Below, in pieces: positions 1-10,405 of a stretch of DNA of 64,000 bases. The stretch is from Calonectria ilicicola. Its lineage: Eukaryota > Ascomycota > Sordariomycetes > Hypocreales > Nectriaceae. The notes beneath the pieces are model-generated. The model did no database searches, had not been told where the DNA came from, and was given only the letters and a program-made list of their open reading frames with translations. The stretch is taken from NCBI GenBank assembly GCA_020809705.1, contig CP085826.1, forward strand, positions 5,642,001 to 5,706,000, read 5' to 3'. The position numbers and the translations under genes are program-made. Every line of letters starts with the position of its first letter. The first letter of the stretch is position 1.

Positions 1-1
1 A

Positions 2-724
2 GCCCAAGAGCGATATCACCCCTCGGTGTGCGAGAAAGATGTCGATGATATCGCCAAGGACCCTGATGCCTATGAGGCCGATGACACTCTCTACCTCCTC
101 CTCCTGTCTCGAGTTCTCGCAATGGCAGCTCACGAAGAAATCCACCCCCTGAACGTCCGCGAGGTCAAGTACATCTGGGGAGATTTTGTCCCGTCCAAGA
201 CAAACGACGTCCGCGTGTCCCCCACTGCCGACCCGCCGTCGGAGTGGACTCTCCCCTTCTCTTTCAAGTACAACATCGAGACGCCGCTGCATATCCTTGA
301 GAAGATGGACATTGACATGTACTCTACCCTCGGCGAGTACGACCTCTGGGCGCTCAACACGCTCTACGCAAAGTTCCGTGGTACCGCTTCGGCCCGCAAG
401 AGCCTCCGCGATGGACGTCCCGATGTGGCCGCTGTCCACCCCTATTGGTGCTTGGCCAACCACGATTGCGACCCCAACGTCACCTGGGAGTGGGGTGGCC
501 GCATGGTCCTCGAGGCCCGTCGCGAGCGTGTCGTGGGTGGGCGCCCCGGCGGCATAAAGAAGGGCGAAGAGATCCTCAACCACTATTGCGATGTCAACCT
601 TCCTGTTCAGGAGCGTAGAGAGTGGGCTGTCGGAAGTCTAGGCGGTTGGTGTATGTGTAAGCGTTGCCGAGATGAGGCTGCCGCTGGGGAGAAGTTAAAG
701 GGAGAAAAGGTAGCTGATGCTTGA
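2..724 (+). CDS. SET-domain (SMYD/Set5-like) lysine methyltransferase, 3' part
   Basis: Partial gene: the reading frame is open from base 2, so the start and any MYND finger lie upstream of the window; about 240 residues are visible. The visible part is the C-terminal half of a SET domain. NHDCDPN matches the NHSCxPN element of SMYD proteins, GEEILNHYCDV matches the GEEI..Y.D element, and the cysteine cluster CMCKRC after a RREW..GSLGGW stretch is the usual post-SET zinc ligand region. SMYD/Set5 proteins transfer methyl groups from S-adenosylmethionine to lysines of histones or other proteins; the substrate cannot be told from sequence. It converges on the calponin-homology gene. The SET assignment is firm; the subfamily is less certain because the N-terminus is missing. 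Confidence 0.88.
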   Translation, partial: AQERYHPSVCEKDVDDIAKDPDAYEADDTLYLLLLSRVLAMAAHEEIHPLNVREVKYIWGDFVPSKTNDVRVSPTADPPSEWTLPFSFKYNIETPLHILEKMDIDMYSTLGEYDLWALNTLYAKFRGTASARKSLRDGRPDVAAVHPYWCLANHDCDPNVTWEWGGRMVLEARRERVVGGRPGGIKKGEEILNHYCDVNLPVQERREWAVGSLGGWCMCKRCRDEAAAGEKLKGEKVADA

Positions 725-1089
725 GCGAGGGCTTTCTTGAATACGTCCCCGAGGAGAAAAAAAAAGAACCTGGTTGGTTCAGTACGTTGCGAATGAAGTG
801 AATGCACTGGGTATGCTTCATTTCCTAGATTTGGTGGTTTGTGGTTGGCGCATTTACAATCGGAAGGGGTTCATGATATAGACAAAAGTGATTGGTTCAA
901 GTTTAGATTTGCAAAAAAAAAAAAACCGAAATGGGTATGAATTTAACAATACAAAGAATCATATGAGCAAAGACAAGCAATATAGAGCCAGGCGATGCAG
1001 CGTTTAATACTCCAATACAACTAGGTATGACCGGTAGCCTCCTAACAATTCAACAAGCCGTTCTCTATTCCGAACAGAGCAACCAGCTC
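725..1089. other. Convergent intergenic spacer
   Basis: The 3' ends of the SET gene (+) and the calponin-homology gene (-) face each other here. It is A/T-rich and contains short A runs (near 759-766 and 914-925) that fit 3' UTR and polyadenylation sequence. No gene is seen. Confidence 0.7.
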
Positions 1090-3181
1090 TTACCTGGGCT
1101 GCTCTGGCAGCGGCCTGGGCCCCACGATTTGTCTTCGTCCGGCACCGATACCTTGTGCGCCCTTGTTTTGGCTGTCGCCACCAGTAAATCCAGACCACTG
1201 GCCGACATCCCATCGGCCTCCAATACCACCGCCAATGCCATCTACGCCATCGCCGTTTCGCACAGCAGCCGCTGTCTCCTTCTGGGACTCTTCCCACTCC
1301 TGCTGGCGCTGGCGCTCCATCTCCATCTCACGCTCTAGGAGTGACTTGGACGCCCAACCAGCAGCCTTGGTCTTAGCTTGGCTCTGTGCGCGTCGTTGGT
1401 CTTCAGCGTCGCGCTCCGCCGTAGCGTCTAGCTCACGCGTATAGGTTTGGTGAAGTGGTGATCGGGAGGGTGCGGGGTTGGCCGCGAGAAATCGATCGGT
1501 TCGGCTTGCCGGAGAGGGCTTTGGTGGTGGTGTAGGTGCCACAGGCTTAGGCGTCACTGGCTTGGAGACATATGCGGTAGGGTCGGGCAGCGGACGACCG
1601 CCAGTGGTGTGAGTCTTAACTGGAGGAGCAGCGGTCGGCTCAGGGAGGGGGCGAGGAGACCTGGGAGGAACAATGATGGCCTCTCCTTGTTCCGCATCGC
1701 GCTGCTGTGGTGACTTGGTGCTTAGGACCTCGCGGTCATTTCTTGACCATGAGTCCTGACGGCTTGGAGGGCTCGCCAACCGACTTCTGGATCTAAGTCT
1801 CGGCTTCCCGTCGGCTCCACGCCCAGGTCTGGACCTGGATCTGGACTTTGCGTTGCGGGCACCGGGTCGCAGTGATCTCTCTTGGCGCTCCTTCTCGTAC
1901 TCCTCCTCTCGCTGTCGTGCGAGCTCGAGCTGCTTCTCTAGCTGCTCAATTCTGCTCTTATATTCGTCCTCAGCCTTGTCTTGCGGTGAGGGCTCTTCTG
2001 CCCGATATTGGCTCAAGTATTGTCCCCGGAGTTTAGGTTCGGGTCGTGATCGTGCACGTCGCCGTTCCTCATCGAGACGAGCCTCTGCCTCTTCTTCCTC
2101 CAGGCGTCTCTTTTCTTCTGTTAGCTTCCACTGACGTTCTTCTTCCTCCCACCGTCGCTTCTCTTCATCAACATCACGCCGTTCCTTTTCGCGCAATCGC
2201 CTGGTTTCATCCGCCCACCTCCTCTCTTCGTCAAGGCGAGCCTGCTCTTCCTGGGCCAACCTCTGGCGTTCCTCTTGTTCAGCTTCCAGACGAAGGCGCT
2301 CCTCCTCGGCCTCCTGCTCTTTCCGACGACGCTCCTTATCTGCAAGAGTAGGGACGCGAGGACTGGCGCTTGTGATTTGACGTCGGCCTCCAAAAGCGAT
2401 GCCAAGATTTCCTTGACTTGCACCTCCCATGTAGCCGTATTGCGCAATGTTCCAGGCCGGCGCGGTAGAGCCCTCATGCTCCTTCTTGCTCCAGCTAGTA
2501 ACAGACTTTGGTGATCCGGTCTGAGCCCGCGGGCTCTTTGTAGGGCTCCACCGTCCGGAGCCGGAATCACCGGTCCTGTGGGGAACCGCTGCAGCATAAG
2601 CCGATGATGAGTTGTGGCTGGTAACAGAGCCCCCACGGTCGCGAGATAGCATTGGGGTCTTGGAACCGGTTCCTTGCGGGCTTAGTGTATCTGCTCGGGT
2701 CTTGGGACCAATAGCTGTGGGAAAGTTTCGTGGATTCGCGGCATTGGCAGCTCTGCTGAAAGCGCCTAAACACTGCAATACCTGGGCTGGATCTTTTTGT
2801 TCGTACAGGTCGACGGTAAGGAAGGTGTCGTGTTGCTGAAGGTTAAGGGGGGGTGCTTGGCAGGCCCGTAGAAATAGTGAAATGTTTTCCATCTGCACGA
2901 ACGGCATGGCTGATTTCTTAAATCTAAGACCAGGAGGAGGGATGGCGAGGTTTGCGAGCCTGTTAAGAGAGGTTAGAAAACAAGTCGGGGGACGGAAAGC
3001 GGGAAAATACTGACTTGCAGAGGGCAACGCCGTCTTTGAGAGCCTCTAGGAGGTCTGGGGATGATAGCCGTTCACCTAGGATCTCTTCAACCCATGACTG
3101 AGCCTCCTTTGCGGCGGCGGGTGTGTATTTTTCGAGGCGCAGTCTGCGCAAGTCTTTGTCGAGAGACGTCACGGACGCCAT
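1090..3181 (-). CDS. Calponin-homology (transgelin/Scp1-like) protein with long coiled-coil tail
   Basis: Two exons, 3181-3015 and 2959-1090, joined across a 55-nt intron (donor GTCAGT, acceptor ACAG), give 678 aa. Residues 1 to about 150 form one calponin-homology domain: the frame reads through ...DLLEALKDGVALCK at the splice into LANLAIPPPGLRFKKS and MENISLFLRACQ, all conserved in type-3 CH domains of transgelin and yeast Scp1, which bundle F-actin. Roughly residues 260-420 are a highly charged E/R/K-rich coiled coil, followed by an Arg/Ser-rich stretch and a proline-rich C-terminus with RPLPEP and RPLPDP motifs that could bind SH3 domains. Yeast Scp1 is only about 200 aa; the long tail is, as far as I recall, typical of filamentous fungi. 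The last sense codon overlaps a donor-like AGGTAAGA, so a further short 3' exon cannot be excluded. Cortical actin binding is inferred. Confidence 0.88.
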
Positions 3182-3915
3182 TGTAGATGACCGGAGGATG
3201 AACAGGAGATGCGGAGGTTCGGTCGTTTGTGTCGGTGTCGAGGGCGTGAGAGGTTTTTTCTATAAGTCGGGAAATAGAGCTTTATGCGCGCTATGTGTAG
3301 CGGGATTGATCGAATCGCCGACACAGGTAGTTGCTGCGACGCAGTCGTAGGAGGGAGGGGTGTGGATGAGTCGGAGGCACTCGAGGATCCCAGCTTTGAG
3401 CGCTTTGCCTAAGAAGGATTGATCCTAGCTACGCTGATCTGCCGATGGTCACGGCGCAAATGGGTCGCGACCGTTGAGCAACAATAAGTGGAGTTTTGGG
3501 GGGAAACAAGGAGAAGAACGAGAACGAGAAGGGAGGAAAGGGATGGAGCGCAACGGCCAAGATGTATTTCGCAAGTTGGGTACGTCGCTCCCCACGTCGT
3601 CCGCCTAACCCGCTGCCGAGACGTCCGCTTGCTCAGGTACGGGAATGACGAATGACGTGGATTTGGGTGGCTGGTGGTTATGTGGTGGCGCAGTGGGTGC
3701 CCAAAGTGCATGCATATGGGAAAATGGTAAAACAAAGTGTGCAGATGTGGCAGAAGAATGTGGCGAGTACCCAAACGCCAAGAGAAACAAAAAAAAAAGA
3801 TGTGGCTGGTGGTGGGGAGCTATGGACCAGTGGGGAGCGACAGAATCTTGACGTCGTAGATCAGGTTGAAAGCGCCCCTCCCGAAACTATCGGGCGACAA
3901 CGAAGACACCTCGCA
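3182..3915. other. Divergent promoter region
   Basis: This 734-bp spacer separates the start codons of the calponin-homology gene (-) and the NDUFAF2 gene (+), so it must hold both promoters and 5' leaders. I see no TATA box or clear palindromic operator. Short ORFs on both strands lack conserved features. Confidence 0.6.
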
Positions 3916-4559
3916 ATGGCCCCGAAAAGCATAGGACCGATTGCGCAGGCATGGTACCGGTGGAAGGCTCTCCGTCTGCCCTGGCGGAAGCGCTTCCTCG
4001 TGGGTGAGTTGTCCCTGCGTCCCGCAATCGCTGCAGCAAAGGACTGACCAACCTGGTCGTCGCAGGCTATGATCTCCAAGGCAATACATACTGGGAATTC
4101 CGTCTCACCCGCGGCCCAAGTAACGAGCGTTGGCGGCGCATCGTCCACTACCCTCGATCAACCCACTACTCCCAGGTCAAGGTCAGCCCGCAATGGCACC
4201 AATGGCTGCGATACACCCGACGAGATCCCCCGTCCATCGAGGAGCAGGAAAACGATGTAGTGCGCCGGGAGAGAATGAAGGTGCTCGCCGCCCAGGCCGA
4301 TGCCAGATGGGAGGCCAAGCCCAAGGTCATGGAGGCTCCGGAGGATACTGCGCGGAGACTGGCTCCAGTGGAAGAGCAGCGGGCACCGCGTCGGCCAATT
4401 GTTGCTGCTGCCGCTTCTGCTGCCGCTGCCGCACGTGCGAAGCCCAATGAAGAAGTGGTTGAGAATCCGGAAGACCCGTGGGCCAAGGCAAGGTCACAAG
4501 GCCCAAGTGAAAACTGGCAACCCACGGCCTGGGACCCAACATCAGTGAAGAAGCGATAA
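3916..4559 (+). CDS. NADH:ubiquinone oxidoreductase (complex I) assembly factor, NDUFAF2/B17.2-like
   Basis: Two exons, 3916-4003 and 4066-4559, joined over a 62-nt intron (donor GTGAGT, acceptor CGCAG), give 193 aa. The N-terminus (AWYRWKALRLPWRKRFLVG) runs into YDLQGNTYWEF, the hallmark of the NDUFA12/NDUFAF2 (B17.2/mimitin, fungal N7BML) family, followed by RWRRIVHYP and QWHQWLRYTRRDPPS, also family motifs. NDUFAF2 acts in the mitochondrial matrix as a late assembly chaperone of the complex I peripheral arm. The tail is Ala/Glu/Pro-rich and ends near DPTSVKKR. The extended tail favours the assembly factor over the shorter structural subunit NDUFA12. Joining the exons restores the motif exactly, so the model is well supported. 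Confidence 0.92.
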
Positions 4560-4840
4560 AAACGGCGGTGATGGAATTATGCATGATTCTCAAGAAACCA
4601 CTTGCTTCAAATACTCCACGAGAACATTCAACAAGCTTGTTCTCGCAATGTAAAGATAGTGTACACAAACGAAACGAGATTTTGGAAAGTCAAAATGCTA
4701 AGGGAGGCTACCCAAGGCGAATGGTCATTAGTCATTACGGCGTGGAAGATCTATGTACAAGAATAGTCTATGTAGTTGATATTATACAGATTGCCTCTAG
4801 ACCAAGAGAAGCCCAATCAGGCCCATGCTAATGCTTGGCA

Positions 4841-6650
4841 TCACCCGTCTGACTCCTCCATATCTTCCGTTCCTTCTTCCATACTTTCTATTATCTCTAG
4901 TAATGCTTCAATCCTTTCTCCAGAAGTTATCAAGATTTCATGCGCCAGTTCCTCTGTTGCATCCGCTTTCATTTTCCCAGTGCGCCGTTTCTTGACCTTT
5001 GCCTCTCGGGCTTTGATACCCTTCTGTGCAGCTGCCGCAAAGCTCGGGCTGTACTCTAGCATGTCTAACTTCCAAAGCAGCTGGATGGAACTTTCAACGA
5101 CAAGCGATAACTTTGCGTTATCCTCTATCGCTACAGTATTCGCAGGGTTCAGAATATAGCAGTGCTCCAACATAGGTGTTGTCAAACATCCTTCGGCATC
5201 TCCCTCCGGATCAACCTTGGCTGGATCTTTGTATGATGCTGGTAATAGGATGTTAAATAGCTCTTTGAGAATGGTAATGTGCGCCTCAGAAATTAGAGGG
5301 TTCTCTCGCTGGCTAATGAGAAGGGTAAATATCTCCAGGGGCAGGAGCTTTATAAATTTCGTGTATTCCAGGTATAGCTCATCAAGCATTTTACGCTTTC
5401 GCATCGCAAATGTCGCAGCTGATAGTAGTTTGAACAGGCGTAACCGGAAGTCGATTGACTCGCCCAGCCCAGGGAATTGGGTGCCAGATGTAGACTTTCT
5501 TACATCTTTGGGCTTCTGGGGAGTTGGAGGCTCTGATACGCCAGAAGAGAGTGATTCGTCATCGAAATAGTCGCCGAATTTGTCGTTTTCTAGATCTAAG
5601 ACCTGATCTCGTTTCCTCTTCTTGTTTTCTTGCCTAGGTCCCTTGAGCTCCTTGTCGAATACCTCGCGAAAAGCAGAGGAGTAAACTTCACTCCCATCCG
5701 CAAATAGAGACTTGAGGATTCCCTTAATTCCACGTGTCGGTCCATCTTGTTGATCCATATACATGAGAATTATGGCGTTCTCGCGCGAATCTCTCGGTAT
5801 ATCGTCTTCCTTGCCGTTAGCCCTACCAGCTTCACTGTCGATGCGCTCTCTCTCATCCCAGTCCGCCTCTAGCACATCTAGAACAAATTCAAGCCATATT
5901 TTCCAGTACTGCCAACGCCGAGGGTACAGCATGGAGCACTTGAAAACCCAACCAATGGTGGACCAAAAGTCTTGCCCGCGATTCCATAAGCTTCCTTCAT
6001 TGGGTATTTTGCCCCTGAGTCGATCCTCATCCCCACTCAAGTCCTCGTCGGACATGTCACTGTCATCGTCATGTGTTTTGTGGGCATATCGCCGATTAAA
6101 TCTAGTGACGGCGTGGAATTGAAAAGCGGTGCGAAAATCGGCGTTGATGGGCCCGACAACCTCCAGCACACTGCGCAGGTAGTTAAGGGCCTGAGATGCT
6201 ACATCAAGATGCTCCTGTTTTTCGGCGCGACTGGTGTGGAGCGGATGGACAATCAGCGTGCATAGCAGGGCGAGGTGACTCGGTGGCGGGATGGCGACAG
6301 GCTTGGGTTTCTTGCGGGAGAGTCGGGGGAATGCCCTAGAGCCAAGAATAGTGTTGAGGAGGCTGATGGCGGGCAAATCTATTCCATGGTCAGAAAAAAT
6401 CTCGCGCGCATGGGCATATGTCATACGTACAGAGCTGCTCCTCGAGGTGGATGTGGCAGTGAGCTTTCAGATCGCGAGGCAGTTGTCGCGCATCGCGATA
6501 TGGGCTTGGATTGTCCTGAATGGGGGTGCTGGCGGCAGTGGACTCTTCCACCACCTCTTCCTCCTCCTCTTCTTCCTCCTCTGAACTGGAGTGGTGAGCG
6601 GTCACATAGGATTTTGGAGATGACAAGTCGCCGGATGGATTGGGGGCCAT
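4841..6650 (-). CDS. Conserved acidic fungal protein of unknown function
   Basis: Two exons, 6650-6431 and 6378-4841, joined over a 52-nt intron (donor GTACGT, CTGAC branch-like site, acceptor ATAG), give 585 aa. A plain ORF reading would start at an ATG at 6424, but that ATG lies inside the intron; splicing instead gives EEQLYLPAISLLNTILGSR. I do not recognise the family. Visible features are a poly-Glu stretch near residues 25-35 (EEEEEEEEEVV), a central helical region rich in Trp/Tyr (CSMLYPRRWQYWKIWLEFVLDVLEADWDE), a basic KKRKRD motif that could be a nuclear signal, a second helical block (FRLRLFKLLSAATFAMRKRKMLDELYLEY), a basic KVKKRRTGK stretch and an acidic C-terminus. The charge pattern suggests a nuclear or nucleolar scaffold protein, which is inference only. 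Confidence 0.82.
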
Positions 6651-7311
6651 GTCGTGCTTGCTGCTGCCACCATGAGGCCTGAGCCGGGTGAGCTGATGGT
6701 GAGGAATGTTGGTTCAGAAAGCCTCTTTACGCGGTGAGGCGCCCTAGGATGCGCGGTGCGCGCCCAGCCAATCAATATACACTATCAAGAGTACCTGCCG
6801 GGACTTGAGAGCACAGTGGGGGCTGCAGAAGGCGCATTAGGATCTAGTGGGCCCTCGCTGTTATGACGCAAAAAAAAGAAGAAAAGTGAAAAAGTACAAT
6901 GGAAATATTCACTTGTGCACTGTGTGGAAACTGATAACAAAGGCGACAAAATTAACGAGGGAAGTTATCGCAGTGTATCGTCAGACTCCACAAAGGGTTG
7001 CTTGTGTCGACTCGATTTTATTCATTACAATTCCATATCTCGTCCTCGCATCCGTGCTCCTTATTACGGATGTAGCATATGTCACTCTGCGAAGTCTTCG
7101 GTCACTTGCGATTCAATGCCTGTTCACGTACTACTTTTTTTTTGGGGGGAGTTCAACTACGATCCATCGCTCTGAATGCTTTGCAACTCGTATGTCAGGC
7201 ATTTCGTGTCATCATTACCGCTAAAGGCTCGTCAATCTATAGCTCTATCATCATGAGGATCTAAGATAAAACATGTTACAAATAAAATATCCAAGAACCA
7301 AATTTCGACAA
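6651..7311. other. Intergenic spacer
   Basis: Upstream region of the 585-aa protein gene and downstream region of the first MFS gene. It contains a T run followed by a G run near 7132-7148 and A/T-rich sequence. No gene is seen. Confidence 0.6.
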
Positions 7312-9217
7312 TTACACCTTGGCATCGGGAATCGCCTCGTTTTCCTTCTTTTTCCCGTCCGCAACCAGTCCATGCTCCGCCTCAAAGTCCCGATCCAAAC
7401 TCTTGCTCTTGACCGCCAGGACCGATGCGACAAGCGCCACGGCACCAACGACGCAAAGAACCAACCACACAGTCTTGAGGCCCTCCACGTAGGCATCGAT
7501 TATAGTATCCTTCATCGCTTTCATGCTCGATGGCAATCTCTTGACAACCTGCACCAGCTCGGATGCATCCTTTGCCCACTCCTCGGCCTTGTCAGCGAAT
7601 TGATCGCTCTTCTGAATTTGCTTCTTGAGTTCGTTTTGAAACGTGACTCCTCCAACAGCAACGCCAATAGTCTGTCCCAGATTGCGGCAAAAGGCATAGA
7701 GGCCAGCTGCAAATGGAAGATCCGTGTTTGAGGCGCCAGCCTGGCATACAAACGCCTGAGCTGAATACAGGCCTCCCAATCCGATGCCGCCGGTCAAGTA
7801 TATCAGAACCCATTTCCACGTCTCAGTGTCCCGCTCGAGAAGCATCATGAGGCCCATACCTAGTGTCGCAAAGACCCATCCGAACCACAGATACGGCCTG
7901 TACAGACCAGTCTTCGTGACCAAGAGCCCAACCACCATGGCCCCAGGGGCGACGGTGCCAGTAAATGGCAAGAGTGCTACACCTGCCGCGAGAGCCGATG
8001 ACCCCCTGATCTCATGGTACAATGGGACATAATAGAGAATACACCACGTAATTATTCCATGTACCACAGTAACAAAAAACCCAGTGACGGAGGTGAGGGA
8101 AGAAAAGAGGCTAGGTCGAATAAGGGGATCGCATCGAGAGTACTTCGACACGTTCATCATGTGGAATGAGAAACCCAGAATGCCGACGACACCGAGAACC
8201 AGAGGCACAACGGTTCGGGGGCTATCCCAATTGTACATCACACCCCCTACACTTGTGTTAACATGCTAACATGGCATTGACAGACTCGGTGATAACCTAC
8301 CCCAGCTGAGAGGAATAAGAATACTTGTCAAAGATGAAATGAACAAGAACGCGCCAAGCCAGTCGAATTCCTTTAGCTTGGCTTTTGTCGAATTGCCTTC
8401 CTTGCGTTGGATTCTTAGCGTCAGTGGTATAACGATGTATGCGATGCCGCAGAATGGCAGGTTGATCCAAAACAACCATGGCCAGGATTTGACAACAATA
8501 GCCCCGCCAACTAAGGGGCCCATGATACTTCCGATAGTCCAGGTCAACGATATGAAGCTGAACCATTTGCCACGCTCTCGTAGGCTAACAAGGTCTGTGG
8601 CAATCACATATGTCAGGGCAACGATGCCTCCAGAGCCCAATCCTTGTAAGGTACGGCCGGCAAGAAGGGTCGCAATGTTCTTGGCTATAGCCGCAACGAT
8701 ACTACCCACGGTGAAAAGAGTCAAGGCGCCTAGGAGGACGGGCTGTCGGCCGAAAACGTGTGAAAGCGATGCCACGGGGGGCTGAACGACGGTGGAGGCG
8801 AGGAGGAAGCCGGTGCCACACCAGAATGCGTCAATGGCGGAGGCTTGGATGTCTTCTGCAATAGTCTTTGATATGATTTTCGTAAGTACATTGCATACTC
8901 TTGACGACGAAAACCGACTCATGACTTACCGGGATGGCTACACAAATGATGGTCGAATCCAGTGCAGCAATGAAATTGACTAGACACAGTGTACCAAAAG
9001 CTGCATATGTCCTCCATCCATGCTTGGGGGTCTCGGTGGCAACCTCCTTGGACTCGCCATGCTGTTCGGTATCACTTGGGTCGGTCTTTGTAAACTCGCT
9101 CTTCTCAGTGTTGATATTTGATTCACTTGGGTTGGTCAAGGTTAAATTGAAGAGAGACGAATCTGGCCTTGACCCATCCTCATTCTGAGCATGGGGGGCT
9201 AGGAGGTTGTTATTCAT
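7312..9217 (-). CDS. MFS multidrug/toxin exporter, DHA2 family (14 TM)
   Basis: Three exons, 9217-8930, 8865-8301 and 8246-7312 (introns 64 and 54 nt), give 595 aa. The N-terminal ~75 residues are hydrophilic and cytosolic. Splicing rebuilds FIAALDSTIICVAIP followed by TIAEDIQASA, the DHA2 signature at TM1, and SWGGVMYNWDS at the second junction, another family motif. GRTLQGLGSGGI and TWTIGSIMGPLVGGAI are the TM4 and TM5 (antiporter motif C) elements. The number of hydrophobic segments fits 14 TM, with a long extracellular loop before the last one. Members export drugs or secondary metabolites by proton antiport at the plasma membrane; relatives include fungal toxin pumps such as TOXA and GliA. 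It lies in tandem with a DHA1 exporter and has a TATA box about 85 bp upstream, which fits inducible expression. The substrate is unknown. Confidence 0.93.
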
Positions 9218-9300
9218 TATGAAAAGAAGACCAAACTTGGGCCGTTGTGGAACAAGTCACTACCACTACCAACAGCATTCCCAGTTGCCGCCTTGATCTC

Positions 9301-9308
9301 CTTTTATA
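9301..9308 (-). promoter_or_regulatory. TATA box of the DHA2 exporter
   Basis: Read on the minus strand the sequence is TATAAAAG within GGGATATAAAAGGAG, 84 nt upstream of the ATG at 9217. It is the best TATA match next to a start codon in the window; strong TATA boxes are common in inducible stress and drug-response genes. Confidence 0.6.
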
Positions 9309-10171
9309 TCCCGCATGCTGAGACCGCTTCGGAGACCTCCAACAAAAGTCGGTTACTTTGGTATTCTGCGTGGGTCGCGGCTATTAGACTTGGGACTTCT
9401 TACAAGTGCTGATAATGGGTCAGCGTCTTACCCAACGACGCCAATAGCGGTGTCCCGCCGCGGCCAGGCTGGGACCGTCTCGAAGCTCGTTTAGCACAGC
9501 TCCATTGCACCATGTGCACTTACTGGTAAAAGCACATTATTTCCGGTTCACGATGGGTTAGGCACCTGTTGTTTCCACTAACACAATGAGGCTTACGGGT
9601 TGACATCGCAGCCCGCAGCCATGGTTGACAGTCCAAATCGGGCAAGCCATGGTCAGCAAGATGCTACGTAATGGTGAACTGGGCCGAACCAGCCCCAATC
9701 TCGTCCCATCCATGCTCGCCACGCCATGCGAAAACCCTGGTGATATTGCTCATCAGCCGCAATTGCCACGGGCTGTCCGGGGCTATTGATGCAGCCCTAA
9801 GGCCAAGAAAGCCTTAACCCTGGCTACTCGGCGATTACATTGGTTTATGAGTGGCCCACTTCACGCACCATCGATGTTGTTATCTGCAACCCGTGGGTTA
9901 TGACGCGTCTACGAGAGAACGAGAGACTGTCCTTTTTCGATCCATTTTTCCCTGACATAAGACGCAGGCCTGTATGAGTACATATTTTGCAAGCTCACAA
10001 TATTCGGCTGGCAATATTCAGCTTGAGCATTCTTTTGTGCTATCTAGCTTTGCATCCTTCCCGGGGGGAGGTACTTCTCCAAATATCTATAACCATTTTA
10101 CCCCCATTTTTTTTTATATCTTGAAGCCGGAACGCCAACCAAACCCGATTTGCTATCCACTCAGTAAACAC

Positions 10172-10200
10172 ATTAGACTGCCATGTAGCGGCAGTCTAAT
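10172..10200. repeat. Perfect 11-bp inverted repeat (hairpin)
   Basis: The arms ATTAGACTGCC (10172-10182) and GGCAGTCTAAT (10190-10200) are exact reverse complements around a 7-nt spacer. It sits 206 bp downstream of the DHA1 stop codon and about 950 bp upstream of the DHA2 start. It may be a transcript 3'-end structure, a binding site or a small element end; the sequence alone does not decide. Confidence 0.85.
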
Positions 10201-10405
10201 CTATGTCCAGGTATCTCAATATTTAACGAATGATAAAAGGAAATCCCTTTTTTAAGGGAAAAAATTAGAGTGGAAGAAAAGCATAAAAAAGAAAAAAAGC
10301 TCCTCAGAGTAAATAAACCCTAAGAGTCTAGGCTGAGTAGGGATTGATCTCCGGCCATTGATTCAGGCAGATCTCGTTATCGTTAAATGCCGCTCGGCGT
10401 GCTCA

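Larger units (their letters stand above)
9218..10405. other. Intergenic region between two tandem MFS genes
   Basis: This 1.19-kb spacer holds the promoter of the DHA2 gene (right of 9217) and the 3' UTR of the DHA1 gene (left of 10406). It contains a canonical TATA box (9301-9308) and a perfect 11-bp hairpin (10172-10200), both listed separately. The part near 9970-10330 is A/T-rich. No further gene is seen. Confidence 0.65.
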
